DNA of 64,000 nucleotides, from the NCBI RefSeq assembly GCF_049568105.1, contig NZ_CP145335.1:2046001-2110000 (forward strand). The letters run 5' to 3'. Shown one piece after another: positions 38,252-46,184 of the stretch. Each line of letters starts with the position of its first letter. The first letter of the stretch is position 1. Origin of the DNA: Salinisphaera sp049568105. Its GTDB lineage: Bacteria; Pseudomonadota; Gammaproteobacteria; Nevskiales; Salinisphaeraceae. Made by a program: the position numbers and the translations under genes. The notes below the pieces were generated by a model. The model was not told the DNA's origin. It worked only from the letters and a program-made list of their open reading frames with translations, and did no database searches.

Positions 38252-39559
38252 CTATCCTCGGACCATAGGCAACCATAGCGCCAGGGCGGCCAAGGTGGCG
38301 AGCAACACTGGGGGGGTTAGCGTCAAACCGACTTTCATGTACTGGCCCCAGCCAATGCGATATCCCTTGCCGGCAAGCACATGCAGCCAGAGCAGCGTCG
38401 CAAGGCTGCCGATCGGCGTGAACTTGGGCCCGAGGTCGTTGCCGATGACGTTCGCATAGATCATGAGCTGGCTCGTGACTTCGGGAACCTGAGCCTGCTT
38501 GATCGCGAGCGCGCCGACCAGCGTGGATGGCATGTTGTTCATCACAGATGCAACGAAGGCCGCCAGAAAACCAGTGCCGAGCGTAGCCACGAAGTGTCCC
38601 TGCTGGCCCAGCCATTCAAGCGCCCAAGCGCCGTAGCGGGTTAGACCTGCCTGGCCAAGTCCATAAACCACCAGATACATGCCGATCGAAAACAGTACGA
38701 TCTGCCAGGGCGCATTACGAAATACCGGACCCAGCGGGAGTTGACGCCCGCGGCCAGCGCGCCACCAGCGTCCAGCTAGCGCTGTCAGGGCCAAAGCGCC
38801 GACCCCGGTAACGACACAGAAGGGCACGTGCCAGCGCGCCAGCACGAAATAGGCAATGAGCAGGGCCAGCAGTATCGGAAGAGCCGCTCGAAACACATAG
38901 TGGTCGACGATGGCACTGCCGGGTTCGTCCAACGCTTCGATCGGGTAGCGTCTCGGGATTCGGCGACCAAAAGCCAGCCAGAGTACGGCCAGCGTGGCCG
39001 TGATCGAGACCAGATCCACCGGCACCATGACGGTCGCATAGCGATCGAAAGACACTTCGAAAAAATTGGCGCTGACGATGTTAACCAGATTCGAGATCAC
39101 CAACGGCAGACTCGCGGTATCGGCGATGAAGCCGGTGGCGATAATAAACGCCAGTGCGGCCGAAGCAGAAAAATCCAGCCGGACAAGGATCGCGATCACG
39201 ATCGGGGTGAGCAGCAATGCGGCGCCATCGTTGGCAAAGAACGCCGCAATCACTGCTCCCAGCATGACGATCAACGGAAACAGAAGATGTCCGCGTCCGT
39301 TACCCCAGCGCGCGATATGCAGGGCCGCCCAGGAAAAAAAACCGGCTTCATCGAGGATCAGCGAAATGATGATCAGCGCGACGAAGGTGAATGTAGCGTC
39401 CCATACGATATCCCACACGACGGCGACATCGGAGAGTTGTACGACTCCGGTGGCCAAGGCCACCGCCACACCGCCCAGCGCGCTCCAACCAATACCCAGG
39501 TTTTTCGGCTGCCATATGACGAGTATTAGTGTGAGGATGAAAATGGCCAGCGCCAGCAT
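38252..39559 (-). CDS. arsB: Arsenite efflux permease ArsB
   Basis: A 435-residue inner-membrane protein of the ArsB/NhaD superfamily with about eleven to twelve helices. Conserved elements include FFANDGAALLLTPIVIAIL (about residues 110-128) and SVMNNMPSTLVGALA with NVIGNDLGPKFTPIGSLATLLW in the second half. ArsB pumps arsenite or antimonite out of the cell. It is the last gene of the arsR-arsC-arsH-arsB set, 135 bases after arsH. No arsA is present, so it is proton-motive-force driven. Confidence 0.92.
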   Translation of the reverse strand: MLALAIFILTLILVIWQPKNLGIGWSALGGVAVALATGVVQLSDVAVVWDIVWDATFTFVALIIISLILDEAGFFSWAALHIARWGNGRGHLLFPLIVMLGAVIAAFFANDGAALLLTPIVIAILVRLDFSASAALAFIIATGFIADTASLPLVISNLVNIVSANFFEVSFDRYATVMVPVDLVSITATLAVLWLAFGRRIPRRYPIEALDEPGSAIVDHYVFRAALPILLALLIAYFVLARWHVPFCVVTGVGALALTALAGRWWRAGRGRQLPLGPVFRNAPWQIVLFSIGMYLVVYGLGQAGLTRYGAWALEWLGQQGHFVATLGTGFLAAFVASVMNNMPSTLVGALAIKQAQVPEVTSQLMIYANVIGNDLGPKFTPIGSLATLLWLHVLAGKGYRIGWGQYMKVGLTLTPPVLLATLAALALWLPMVRG

Positions 39560-39694
39560 GCCGATCGCTCCGTTGGTTTCGGCCAGAGCCTGTTGAGTGT
39601 GGTGTAGATAATGTTCGAGCGTGGCGGTGGCATTCAGACCACAACGACGGGCGCACGCAGCCTGCCATGATCGAGCATCGTCATATCGCGAGGA

Positions 39695-40423
39695 TCAGTG
39701 CGAAGCTTGGTTGACCCGGCGTGAGACGTCCTCGGCGCTTTCGACGCGTTCCGAGTAGCGCTGGGTCAGGTAATCGGTGCGGCCGCGCATTAGCCATGTG
39801 AACTTGACGAGTTCTTCGCAGACATCGACCACCCGCCTGTATAGCGCGGAATCTCTCATACGCCCATCGTCATCGAATTCGCCAAACGCTTTCGGCACAG
39901 ACGATTGGTTGGGAATCGCGAGCATACGCATCCAGCGGCCGAGTACGCGTAGTTGATTGACGGTGTTAAAACTTTGGCTTCCGCCAGAAACTTCCATCAC
40001 GGCCAGGGTCTTGCCCTGGGTAGGGCGTACACCGCCGAGCGATAACGGAATCCAATCGATCTGGGCTTTCATGATGCCGGTCATCGCACCGTGACGCTCG
40101 GGGCTGACCCAGACCATGCCATCCGACCACGTGGCGAGTTCGCGCAGCGCCTGTACTCGCGGGTGATCGGCATCCGAGTCGTCGGGCAACGGCAAGCCGC
40201 TCGGATCGAACAGCTGGACTTCACAGCCGAAACAGCGCAGCAGACGCTCGGCTTCTTCAGCCAGAAATCGGGAGTAGGAACGAGGGCGCAGCGAACCGTA
40301 CAGAATCAGAATGCGCGGTGGGTGGCCTGGTGCATCGGAGACTTTCAGGGCATCGATATCGATCGGCTCAAAGGCCTCGGGATCGATATTCGGCAAATCG
40401 GCAAACGGGCTATGATCGGTCAT
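39695..40423 (-). CDS. arsH: ArsH, NADPH-dependent FMN reductase
   Basis: A 242-residue flavodoxin-like protein with the FMN-binding loop LYGSLRPRSYSR (about residues 40-51), the SPERHGAMTG segment (about 107-116) and VSGGSQSFNTVNQLR. ArsH oxidises trivalent organoarsenicals or acts as a quinone/azo reductase, conferring organoarsenical resistance in several bacteria. Its ATG overlaps the arsC stop as ATGA. Confidence 0.92.
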   Translation of the reverse strand: MTDHSPFADLPNIDPEAFEPIDIDALKVSDAPGHPPRILILYGSLRPRSYSRFLAEEAERLLRCFGCEVQLFDPSGLPLPDDSDADHPRVQALRELATWSDGMVWVSPERHGAMTGIMKAQIDWIPLSLGGVRPTQGKTLAVMEVSGGSQSFNTVNQLRVLGRWMRMLAIPNQSSVPKAFGEFDDDGRMRDSALYRRVVDVCEELVKFTWLMRGRTDYLTQRYSERVESAEDVSRRVNQASH

Positions 40424-40842
40424 GCGCTATCCTTGTAAGTGACGATTTCACCGTCTTCTTTGGTTAACGATGCGACCGGATGGGCCATTAGCTCCAGAAC
40501 CCGCTCTGAAGGCCGGCATAGCAGTACGCCTTGGTCGGTCACAACGATAGGCCGATTAATCAGGATCGGATGCGCCAACATGGCGTCGATCAGCTGTTCG
40601 TCGGTGAGGGTGGGATCGTCCAAGCCTAATTTATCGTATGGCGTGTCTTTACGACGCAGCAGGTCGCGTAGCGACATGTCCATCTGCGAAGCAAGCCATG
40701 CTAGACGCTCTCGCGACGGAGGATGTTGAAGATACTCAATAACGCGAGGTGTTTCGCCAGAGGCCTGGATCATAGCTAGTGCATTACGTGATGTTCCGCA
40801 GTTTTGGTTGTGATAGATCAGCGTTGGCATGGCTTTGCTCAT
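40420..40842 (-). CDS. arsC: Glutaredoxin-type arsenate reductase ArsC
   Basis: A 140-residue thioredoxin-fold reductase. The single catalytic Cys lies in NQNCGTSRNAL (C15), and basic residues correspond to the arsenate-binding arginines (LLRRKDTPY and LINRPIVV with LLCRPSERVL). It reduces arsenate to arsenite for export by ArsB. An internal Met at residue 5 matches the usual family start, but ATG at 40842 overlaps the arsR stop (ATGA), favouring coupling there. Confidence 0.93.
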   Translation of the reverse strand: MSKAMPTLIYHNQNCGTSRNALAMIQASGETPRVIEYLQHPPSRERLAWLASQMDMSLRDLLRRKDTPYDKLGLDDPTLTDEQLIDAMLAHPILINRPIVVTDQGVLLCRPSERVLELMAHPVASLTKEDGEIVTYKDSA

Positions 40843-41186
40843 GTATCGGGGGTGGGCAAATCATCGGTGAGTGAGTCGAGCAGGGGCTGGCAAATCTCAG
40901 GCCGCCCATTGCAGCAGTCCCGGACTAGAAATCGAATTGTCTGATCGATACGGTCGAGATCGGCTCGGTAGATGATCGATCGGCTCTGGCGATCGGATCG
41001 CGTCAGGCCGGCCCGGGTAAGCACGGCTAAGTGCGTTGACATCGTGTTGTGCGGCACATTGAGGCGTCGGGCGATCTCGCCAGCAGCCAGTCCATCCGGT
41101 TCATGACGAACCAGCATTTGAAACACGGCCAGGCGTGTTTCTTGAGCTAGTGCTGCGAAACAATCAAGAGCATGTTTTGTCTCCAT
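40839..41186 (-). CDS. arsR: ArsR-family metalloregulatory repressor
   Basis: A 115-residue winged-helix repressor. The core helix-turn-helix spans about residues 37-60 (AGEIARRLNVPHNTMSTHLAVL). Cysteines that could bind arsenite lie near the C-terminus (RDCCNGRPEIC, about 89-99) rather than in the ELCVCDL position of E. coli ArsR. It is the first gene of the operon, and its operator overlaps the start codon. No Shine-Dalgarno precedes the ATG, so the message may be leaderless. Confidence 0.92.
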   Translation of the reverse strand: METKHALDCFAALAQETRLAVFQMLVRHEPDGLAAGEIARRLNVPHNTMSTHLAVLTRAGLTRSDRQSRSIIYRADLDRIDQTIRFLVRDCCNGRPEICQPLLDSLTDDLPTPDT

Positions 41187-41208
41187 ATGTCGAAGAGTAT
41201 CGACATAT
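41185..41208. promoter_or_regulatory. ArsR operator (9-base inverted repeat)
   Basis: Perfect arms ATATGTCGA and TCGACATAT are separated by six bases, and the first arm contains the arsR start codon. A weak promoter can be drawn on the minus strand (TTGTAT near 41,223, GATACT 16 bases on), so bound ArsR would cover the -10 region and the start. ArsR-family operators are typically such imperfect 12-2-12-like repeats. Confidence 0.7.
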
Positions 41209-41548
41209 AGGTATGCAATACAAGGTCGGGCGCTTGCCCGTTACTAGGCAAGCACTTTACTGGCTTAGCGCGGTGAGTAGTGGTCTTTGTGTTGTTTGAG
41301 GTCAGTGCGGCATTTCAGCAGATTTCAAGATCAAGGCTTGTAGCGCCAGACTATATAAAACGAATAAATAAATTAGATTCAGGCGCAATAAAAAGCGATT
41401 CGCTGCCATCGTGCCACTCACAATTTTATATAAAATACAGGACTTAAGGACAATTGCTATCGAGAACCATTGCTTGCTTGCTCTTAAATATTTTTGGCAA
41501 TCTAACTTATATTAAAAGAAAGCGGGGATTGATCGCTGCTCTCACGAG
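41209..41548. other. AT-rich spacer between arsR and the Tus-like gene
   Basis: No gene is visible. Base composition drops from GC-rich to AT-rich here (runs such as ATATAAAACGAATAAATAAATTAG near 41,353, given in part), marking the left edge of the atypical stretch that continues to the prophage. Confidence 0.5.
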
Positions 41549-42706
41549 TTATTGCCCGATTAACGGGGCTATGTCCTTGAGTGGAATGCGCCAACAGGCG
41601 TCTGGGGATTGAATGAATACGAATGCTCGATTGGCGGCGACCATCCGATGCTCACAGTTGGTGTCGAGTGGAATGGGTTGCTCGATCGGCCCGCGTGGCA
41701 GCTGTGCGACGCTTGGCAGTTTAGGGTGGATGTTGTTGATGATCGTATCGGCTTGCTTCGATCGTCCACGATAGATTTTCAGTCCGTCGTCTTCGTTAAT
41801 CAGACGGCCCGAGCAGGGATCGAAAGGTAGCTTGAAACGATACATGGGTAACAGACGATAGGCATGGGTATCTCTGACAAAAGGCGCGATTTCGGTTGTT
41901 CTATCGGATCGCTTGCTGCGCTCCTTTGGAGCGAAGTCATTCAGCGGCTTGACCTTCTTCGGCTCATGGGCCAATAGAAGAGGGAGGGAGCTTTTCACCG
42001 CGCGGCGTATACCACTGGCGAAACGGATATTGGCCATCGGAGTCGGGGCGATTGGCCGTGAAATCATCATGATTTCGTCAAGAGGTAATTCTTTTAATCG
42101 GTCGATATCGGCGGCGATCCTTGGGTTTTCGGTTTCCTGGTAGCGGGCCGACTGGCGTTCTATTAAAGCGCCAACTCTAAGGTGTTCAGTGTTTGTGGTA
42201 TGTCCAGCCCAAGTCCAGGACAGCAGATCAATGGGTTCCTCGACCCAGTGCCATTCTCGATAAGCCTGAAGGCGGTTCATTCGAAGCCAGGTTTTGAAGG
42301 ATTTCTGCACGCGACGCCATTGGTTGTAGTCCATGCTCTGCATGGCATCGTTTAAAGCGCGCTTAGCTGAATTGACTTTGTTAACGAGCTCGGAAAGGTT
42401 GTCTCGATAAACGATATGACCTGGGGCACGGCGTGTCGCCATCGGGTGCTGTAGGTCGCCGTAGTCGATTTTCAGTAATGTTGAAGCGCCTATGTCGATC
42501 CCTGTAGCGCCCGATAACGTGGTTAGACCGGTAGTCGGTGGTTCCGGGTCTTCATGAGTTTGTATTGGAATGCTCGAAATTTCGGCGGATTGAGCGTCAT
42601 GAATAAATGGTGACGCATAGTCCAGGACTGATCTAAGTGCGTATGTTGCCTTGAGGGGTTCTGCTGCGATGTAGGTGTCGTCGAAAATGTTTTCTTCAGA
42701 CGCCAT
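41549..42706 (-). CDS. Tus-like replication terminus site-binding protein (tentative)
   Basis: A 385-residue protein that I align by eye with E. coli Tus (309 residues). Shared patterns in the same order are PG-x-x-x-Y followed by DNLS and LV (about residues 95-110), a W then L-x-AYR and W-A (about 140-175, here LQAYREW and WTWAG), and L-P then RP-x4-P-x-A (about 220-240, here RPIAPTPMANIRF). The N- and C-terminal parts are longer and diverged. Tus binds Ter sites and blocks replication forks from one side. The start at 42706 has GGAA upstream; a GTG at 42745 is possible. Its place about 1.1 kb from the dif site supports a terminus role. A profile search against the Ter/Tus family would settle this. 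Confidence 0.6.
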   Translation of the reverse strand: MASEENIFDDTYIAAEPLKATYALRSVLDYASPFIHDAQSAEISSIPIQTHEDPEPPTTGLTTLSGATGIDIGASTLLKIDYGDLQHPMATRRAPGHIVYRDNLSELVNKVNSAKRALNDAMQSMDYNQWRRVQKSFKTWLRMNRLQAYREWHWVEEPIDLLSWTWAGHTTNTEHLRVGALIERQSARYQETENPRIAADIDRLKELPLDEIMMISRPIAPTPMANIRFASGIRRAVKSSLPLLLAHEPKKVKPLNDFAPKERSKRSDRTTEIAPFVRDTHAYRLLPMYRFKLPFDPCSGRLINEDDGLKIYRGRSKQADTIINNIHPKLPSVAQLPRGPIEQPIPLDTNCEHRMVAANRAFVFIQSPDACWRIPLKDIAPLIGQ

Positions 42707-42793
42707 AGCCAAATTCCGTGCGGTAGATATTCCAAAATAATACACAAATTTATTTGTTGCGTAACTTCAGAGGTTTATAAGGCGCTATATATT

Positions 42794-42866
42794 TTATACC
42801 ATCCTCTTAAATCAAAAATACAAATAGCATTTTAAAAGTAATCAAAAAGCCCAGAGGATGGTATAA
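42794..42866. repeat. Perfect 14-base inverted repeat upstream of the Tus-like gene
   Basis: Arms TTATACCATCCTCT (42794-42807) and AGAGGATGGTATAA (42853-42866) are exact complements, 45 bases apart, starting 88 bases before the Tus-like start codon. Read outward, each arm plus flank matches E. coli Ter in part (AG-x-ATG-x-T-x-TAA). Each arm also contains an extended -10 promoter (TGGTATAA-T on the right, TGGTATAA-A on the left). The arms may be opposed Ter-like sites, autoregulatory operators, divergent promoters, or combinations, as in E. coli where a Ter site overlaps the tus promoter. Confidence 0.6.
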
Positions 42867-43814
42867 TTTTACTCTTGTCTCGCTCAATATCTAATTAACA
42901 ACATATAAGGGTAGTGCTTTTCGGCTCTATATCATCAGGCCAAAAAGACTTACGGTTCTGGCGATTATAAACAGAAGCTTAAATTGGGCGTCGTGTAATT
43001 AATCAAGAATGCATTCTGCATACGTGCAAATCAGAAGGGGCGAGCTCTTAAAATCGGTGAAGCAATAAAGCTGCAACGAATCCTCATAGACTCTTGTAAA
43101 AAAAGTCTATTAAACATGATCTAGATCTCGCCTAGGCCAAAGGGTGTGCCGGCCAGCATAACGACTACCTTTAAACGCCTATGGCCAAAACGCGGTCAAG
43201 AGACTACGAAAGAACAATCCTTCGTTAAAAGACAACGGTAAAACAACAGACATCACTGCAATCGCTATTAACGCAAGACAAGTTGGTCATGAATATTCGA
43301 AGGCCGAATTAAACTCACTGGTTTTGACTTGTATGTGGCAAGAAGAAAATTGCGTAAACGCCACGAGTAGGACGAGTTTGCATACCGTTTGCCCTCATTA
43401 AAGTAGCGATCTCATTGCTCAGAAACGCTGTTCTATATCAACGAAAGAGCACTCCCGATGGACAGGCATACGCCAAACCGTACAAACAGGCGTGTCCACC
43501 CGCAGCGAGTGTGCCTAAACGTCCTGGAAGACTGAGCAAAACTCGGTCGTATCTCTCCATGAGTGGCCAGTACAGCAGGCTTTGCGAAACCGCTAAAACA
43601 AGAGATTGCATTGTCTTTTGAATCCAGAATTTCCGGGTAGCGACAGGTATATACGACTGATCAAACTGAATCAGCTCGCTAGGGGTAACATCGTTTCAAG
43701 CGCACAGGCCGATGCCGGTTTGCTCAATCAAGGATTATTGATCCACGCAATGAGTTGGTGCGCGGCAATCTGTCATCAGCATTCGTTGGGAAAGGTGCTG
43801 AGTACCATAGAAAT
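42867..43814. other. About 0.95 kb of gene-poor DNA left of dif
   Basis: AT-richer sequence with no frame that has both a ribosome site and recognisable content. The right arm of the upstream repeat could drive rightward transcription into it, so a non-coding RNA is possible but unsupported. It could also be decayed mobile DNA from earlier insertions at dif. Confidence 0.4.
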
Positions 43815-44168
43815 AATACGCATAATGTATACATCGTTCGAGGCTTTCGACGCTGCATAACTCGTTGTTGGATAAAGACTTGTGCTGCTGATTCCAACTG
43901 CCACCGTGACAGTGGCGGCACCGGCCCAGCGCCTCCAATTTCTTCCTTTCTTACTTTGACCCTCCCGCTCGGCCGCAACGGCCGCAATCGTCTTTAAAGG
44001 GTCCTTTCCACATAATTCGGCCAACGAGCCAATCGTTGACAGTTCAAGTTTATGGACGCCATGCCGGGCATTGCTAAGTGTTTGTCGACTAATTCCTATA
44101 GCTTTCGCTGTCTTGTAGTCGGACCCGGTTTCCAATTTCGCGTCGTTTAACAAGTCGTCTTGGAGCAT
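43776..44168 (-). CDS. Phage HTH regulator (DUF3693-like), C-terminus fused to host DNA
   Basis: A 130-residue protein. Residues 15-40 form a helix-turn-helix (YKTAKAIGISRQTLSNARHG) as in DUF3693 phage proteins, and a membrane-like segment lies at about 83-103. A GGAG lies eight bases before the ATG. It is divergent from the replication genes, the position of a filamentous-phage repressor. The attL core falls inside codons for V-Y-I-M, so the last residues (RIISMVLSTFPNEC) are read from host DNA. In the circular phage the same frame should end SSRRRRRRRYVSPKFKKYG. The truncated or altered tail may change its function. Confidence 0.75.
   Translation of the reverse strand: MLQDDLLNDAKLETGSDYKTAKAIGISRQTLSNARHGVHKLELSTIGSLAELCGKDPLKTIAAVAAEREGQSKKGRNWRRWAGAATVTVAVGISSTSLYPTTSYAASKASNDVYIMRIISMVLSTFPNEC
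43815..43842 (+). other. attL: left half-dif site of the prophage
   Basis: Arm AATACGCATAA (XerC side, host), centre TGTATA, then CATCGTTCGAG, which is not a normal XerD arm and is phage-derived. The 11-base core CATAATGTATA is repeated at the right end (51420-51430). Joining this host arm to the right-hand XerD arm rebuilds a near-canonical gammaproteobacterial dif. Confidence 0.85.
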
Positions 44169-44225
44169 TTTTAAATCTCCACTTGGGTGGCCCTAATAGT
44201 CTAACCCTCCATACGTTCAGACCCC

Positions 44226-44248
44226 TTGACGTGTTTTGACCCTTTGAC
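44226..44248 (+). promoter_or_regulatory. Triple TTGAC repeat in the phage control region
   Basis: Three TTGAC copies (44226, 44236, 44244) lie between the divergent HTH gene and the early operon. They could be repressor half-sites or overlapping -35 elements; a TTTATG lies just downstream. A clear -10 is not visible. Confidence 0.35.
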
Positions 44249-44400
44249 GTTTTATGCGCTCCCAGGGGGATCGCAAACGGCCACGCCGAACACTGCGTCA
44301 ATCTTCAGTCGGACCCGCCTAACCGGTCCCCCTCGTGCCGACTGGAGCGTTGCGCCGTCAATCGGCGGCGCGACGTTTCTTTTCATGAGGAGGGGGCCGC

Positions 44401-44706
44401 ATGGATTACGACGCAATCAACGGAATACGCTGGTGGAACGCGCTTGATCAACTTGATCGAGCGTACTGGTGCGGTCGTGCGAGGTCGTCGCGTCCATACG
44501 ACGCATATCGAGTTTATAAAGCGGCCGGTCGCCCGACAGTTAACGACGATATCGCGATCGGCCAGCCGGTTCAGTTGACCCTTCCGGTTGACCTGCGACA
44601 AACCGCGCTGCCGATCGGTGATTGCTCGAAATCTGAACAATCCGAGACTGACGGTCCTAGTAGTACCGTCAGTTTTTCCCAAGTACGGGAAAACTCTTCC
44701 CGATGA
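44401..44706 (+). CDS. Small phage early protein of unknown function
   Basis: A 101-residue protein whose ATG has an excellent ribosome site (GAGGAGGGGG). Its stop overlaps the replication gene start as ATGA. The N-terminal half is rich in Trp, Arg and Tyr (IRWWNALDQLDRAYWCGRAR), suggesting nucleic-acid or protein contact. The 3' third is built over the hairpins described separately, so its tail may be less constrained. I recognise no family. Confidence 0.65.
   Translation: MDYDAINGIRWWNALDQLDRAYWCGRARSSRPYDAYRVYKAAGRPTVNDDIAIGQPVQLTLPVDLRQTALPIGDCSKSEQSETDGPSSTVSFSQVRENSSR
44647..44702 (+). other. Cluster of hairpins before the phage replication gene
   Basis: Three stems follow one another: ACTGACGGT/ACCGTCAGT (44647-44673), TTTTCCC/GGGAAAA (44674-44693) and CGGGAA/TTCCCG (44686-44702). 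The last two share GGGAA and cannot form together. The final base adjoins the rep ATG. They could be part of the replication origin or a translational switch for rep, which has no Shine-Dalgarno of its own. Confidence 0.5.
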
Positions 44707-45773
44707 GCTGGTCCGTGGATTGGCTCTCGGTAAGCCAAGACCACCAAGCCGGCTGTTCGGTTTTGGGCGCTGATTTCGTGATTCATACGGACCCCGAAAG
44801 CGGCCAAGTTACCCGCGAGCATATTGTTGGCTACCAGCATCAGGGCTCTCACGATTCGAGTCTTCGTATTCGGTCCGATGGGTACCGCGTGGAAATAAGC
44901 GGTAATCCCAGCCGGTACAACCGGCCGGATAACGTCTTTGGTTTTAAGACCGTTAACGAGTGCATGGCGCTTTATAACGAGTTGCTCCGCGATCTTGGTT
45001 TGCCGGAGTTCACTAAAGGCCATGGCCTTGATCGCGCGAAGTCCGGCACGGTCAAGGTCGTTGATGGCGCGCGGTTTTCCCGCGTTGACCTGGCTTGGAA
45101 CTACGAGGCCGGCTCTTCGGCGAATGTCGCGCATGCGCTCCGCGGTCTATCCGCGTCGAGCCGTCGCGGTTCGGCTTTCCTCGTAGGCAAGGACGGCATG
45201 GTTTATAGCGGCGCTAAAGACTATGTCCGCGTCAAATATTACGACAAAGCCAAAGAGATGCAGTCGCATAGTCGCAAGGCATGCGCGAAAGATGAAACAC
45301 GCCGTACCGTTCAGGCGTGGGCGGAGTCCGTTGGGCTTCTTCGCTTTGAAGTCGAGCTCGGCCGGAAATACCTGCTCGAACACCAGATGAACGGTTGGAT
45401 TATGTGGGATGACGAGAGAGCGCAAGCAATCGCAGCGGGATACGACAAGGTTAGAGATATGACTTTTGCGACGACCGATTACCAGCATATCGCCGATGAT
45501 CTGGAAAACCGTTTCGAGTTCAAGCCGGGCCGGGCGTTGAAAGCGCAACATGCTGCGCTAGCGTGGCTTGCTGGTGAAGACCTCCGCCAATCCATGAGCA
45601 AATCCGCTTTTTATCGCGTCACGGCCGATTTACGGCTTGTCGGCGTCGATGTTCGTGCGCCGTGCAATGTCGCGGCGCTGCCGGTCCGCGTTCGGGTCGT
45701 AGACCTGAGCGCGGCTCAGGTGCCGAGCTGGTACGAGAGACCCAGTCGGCCGTCCCTGCGACTCGTCGCGTAA
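44703..45773 (+). CDS. Phage replication initiation protein (gene II/X or RstA type)
   Basis: A 356-residue rolling-circle initiator expected to nick the replicative form at the plus-strand origin. The family cues are SVDWLSVSQ at the N-terminus, RFSRVDLAWNYE (about residues 120-131), VKYYDKAKEM (about 177-186) with the typical Y-x-K-x-x-E, and FEVELGRKYL (about 216-225). It is coupled to the preceding frame through ATGA. It sits first among the conserved phage genes, as in Pf1-like and CTX-like phages. Confidence 0.88.
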   Translation: MSWSVDWLSVSQDHQAGCSVLGADFVIHTDPESGQVTREHIVGYQHQGSHDSSLRIRSDGYRVEISGNPSRYNRPDNVFGFKTVNECMALYNELLRDLGLPEFTKGHGLDRAKSGTVKVVDGARFSRVDLAWNYEAGSSANVAHALRGLSASSRRGSAFLVGKDGMVYSGAKDYVRVKYYDKAKEMQSHSRKACAKDETRRTVQAWAESVGLLRFEVELGRKYLLEHQMNGWIMWDDERAQAIAAGYDKVRDMTFATTDYQHIADDLENRFEFKPGRALKAQHAALAWLAGEDLRQSMSKSAFYRVTADLRLVGVDVRAPCNVAALPVRVRVVDLSAAQVPSWYERPSRPSLRLVA

Positions 45774-45799
45774 TCATTCAGTTAGACAAAGGGGAAACC

Positions 45800-46093
45800 A
45801 TGTTCCAGGTCGAAATTCATAGTAGCCGTGTCAACGTCAAAGAGGGCACGAGTGCGCGCACTCAAAGATCGTTTCGCATCCGCGAGCAGGTCGCGTTTAT
45901 CTATCTGAACGACGAACCGTATCCGCAAAAGATCAAACTAACCCTTGGCGATTCGCAAGAGGCGTACGAGCCGGGTAAATACGAGCTCACGCCCGAATTT
46001 TATGTCGGCAACTTTGGCGATCTGCGTCTAGGCATGCGCGACGCCATCATGGAGCCGATCGCCGAATCCAAGCCCAAGGCGGTGAACTCATGA
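45800..46093 (+). CDS. Phage single-stranded DNA-binding protein (gene V-like)
   Basis: A 97-residue protein of mainly beta structure (FQVEIHSSRVNVKEG, QVAFIYL and KIKLTL strands). It follows rep directly with a strong ribosome site (AAAGGGG). Size, charge pattern and position match inoviral helix-destabilising proteins that coat progeny DNA before assembly. Identity rests on context plus these features. Confidence 0.75.
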   Translation: MFQVEIHSSRVNVKEGTSARTQRSFRIREQVAFIYLNDEPYPQKIKLTLGDSQEAYEPGKYELTPEFYVGNFGDLRLGMRDAIMEPIAESKPKAVNS

Positions 46094-46182
46094 CGTTCGC
46101 GATGGGTGTTGCTGTGGGCGCGGTATCGATGCGCATCGTCCAGCGCCTGCGTTATCGCATGGCGCGCGCTAATCGTCGTTAG
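46090..46182 (+). CDS. 30-residue phage membrane protein
   Basis: This short frame (MTFAMGVAVGAVSMRIVQRL...) starts with ATG overlapping the previous stop as ATGA. It has a hydrophobic start and a very basic end (RYRMARANRR), like minor coat proteins of filamentous phages. Its position between the DNA-binding and coat genes supports a virion role. Confidence 0.5.
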   Translation: MTFAMGVAVGAVSMRIVQRLRYRMARANRR

Positions 46183-46184
46183 CG

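Noticed and set aside
42753..42770. TTTGTTGCGTAACTTCAG as a classic E. coli-type Ter site
   Set aside because: It needs a two-base insertion in the core to align with TGTTGTAACT; the inverted repeat nearby is a better candidate.
43606..43860. 84-codon plus-strand frame crossing attL
   Set aside because: It crosses the host-phage junction, overlaps the HTH gene on the other strand, and shows no motif or ribosome site.
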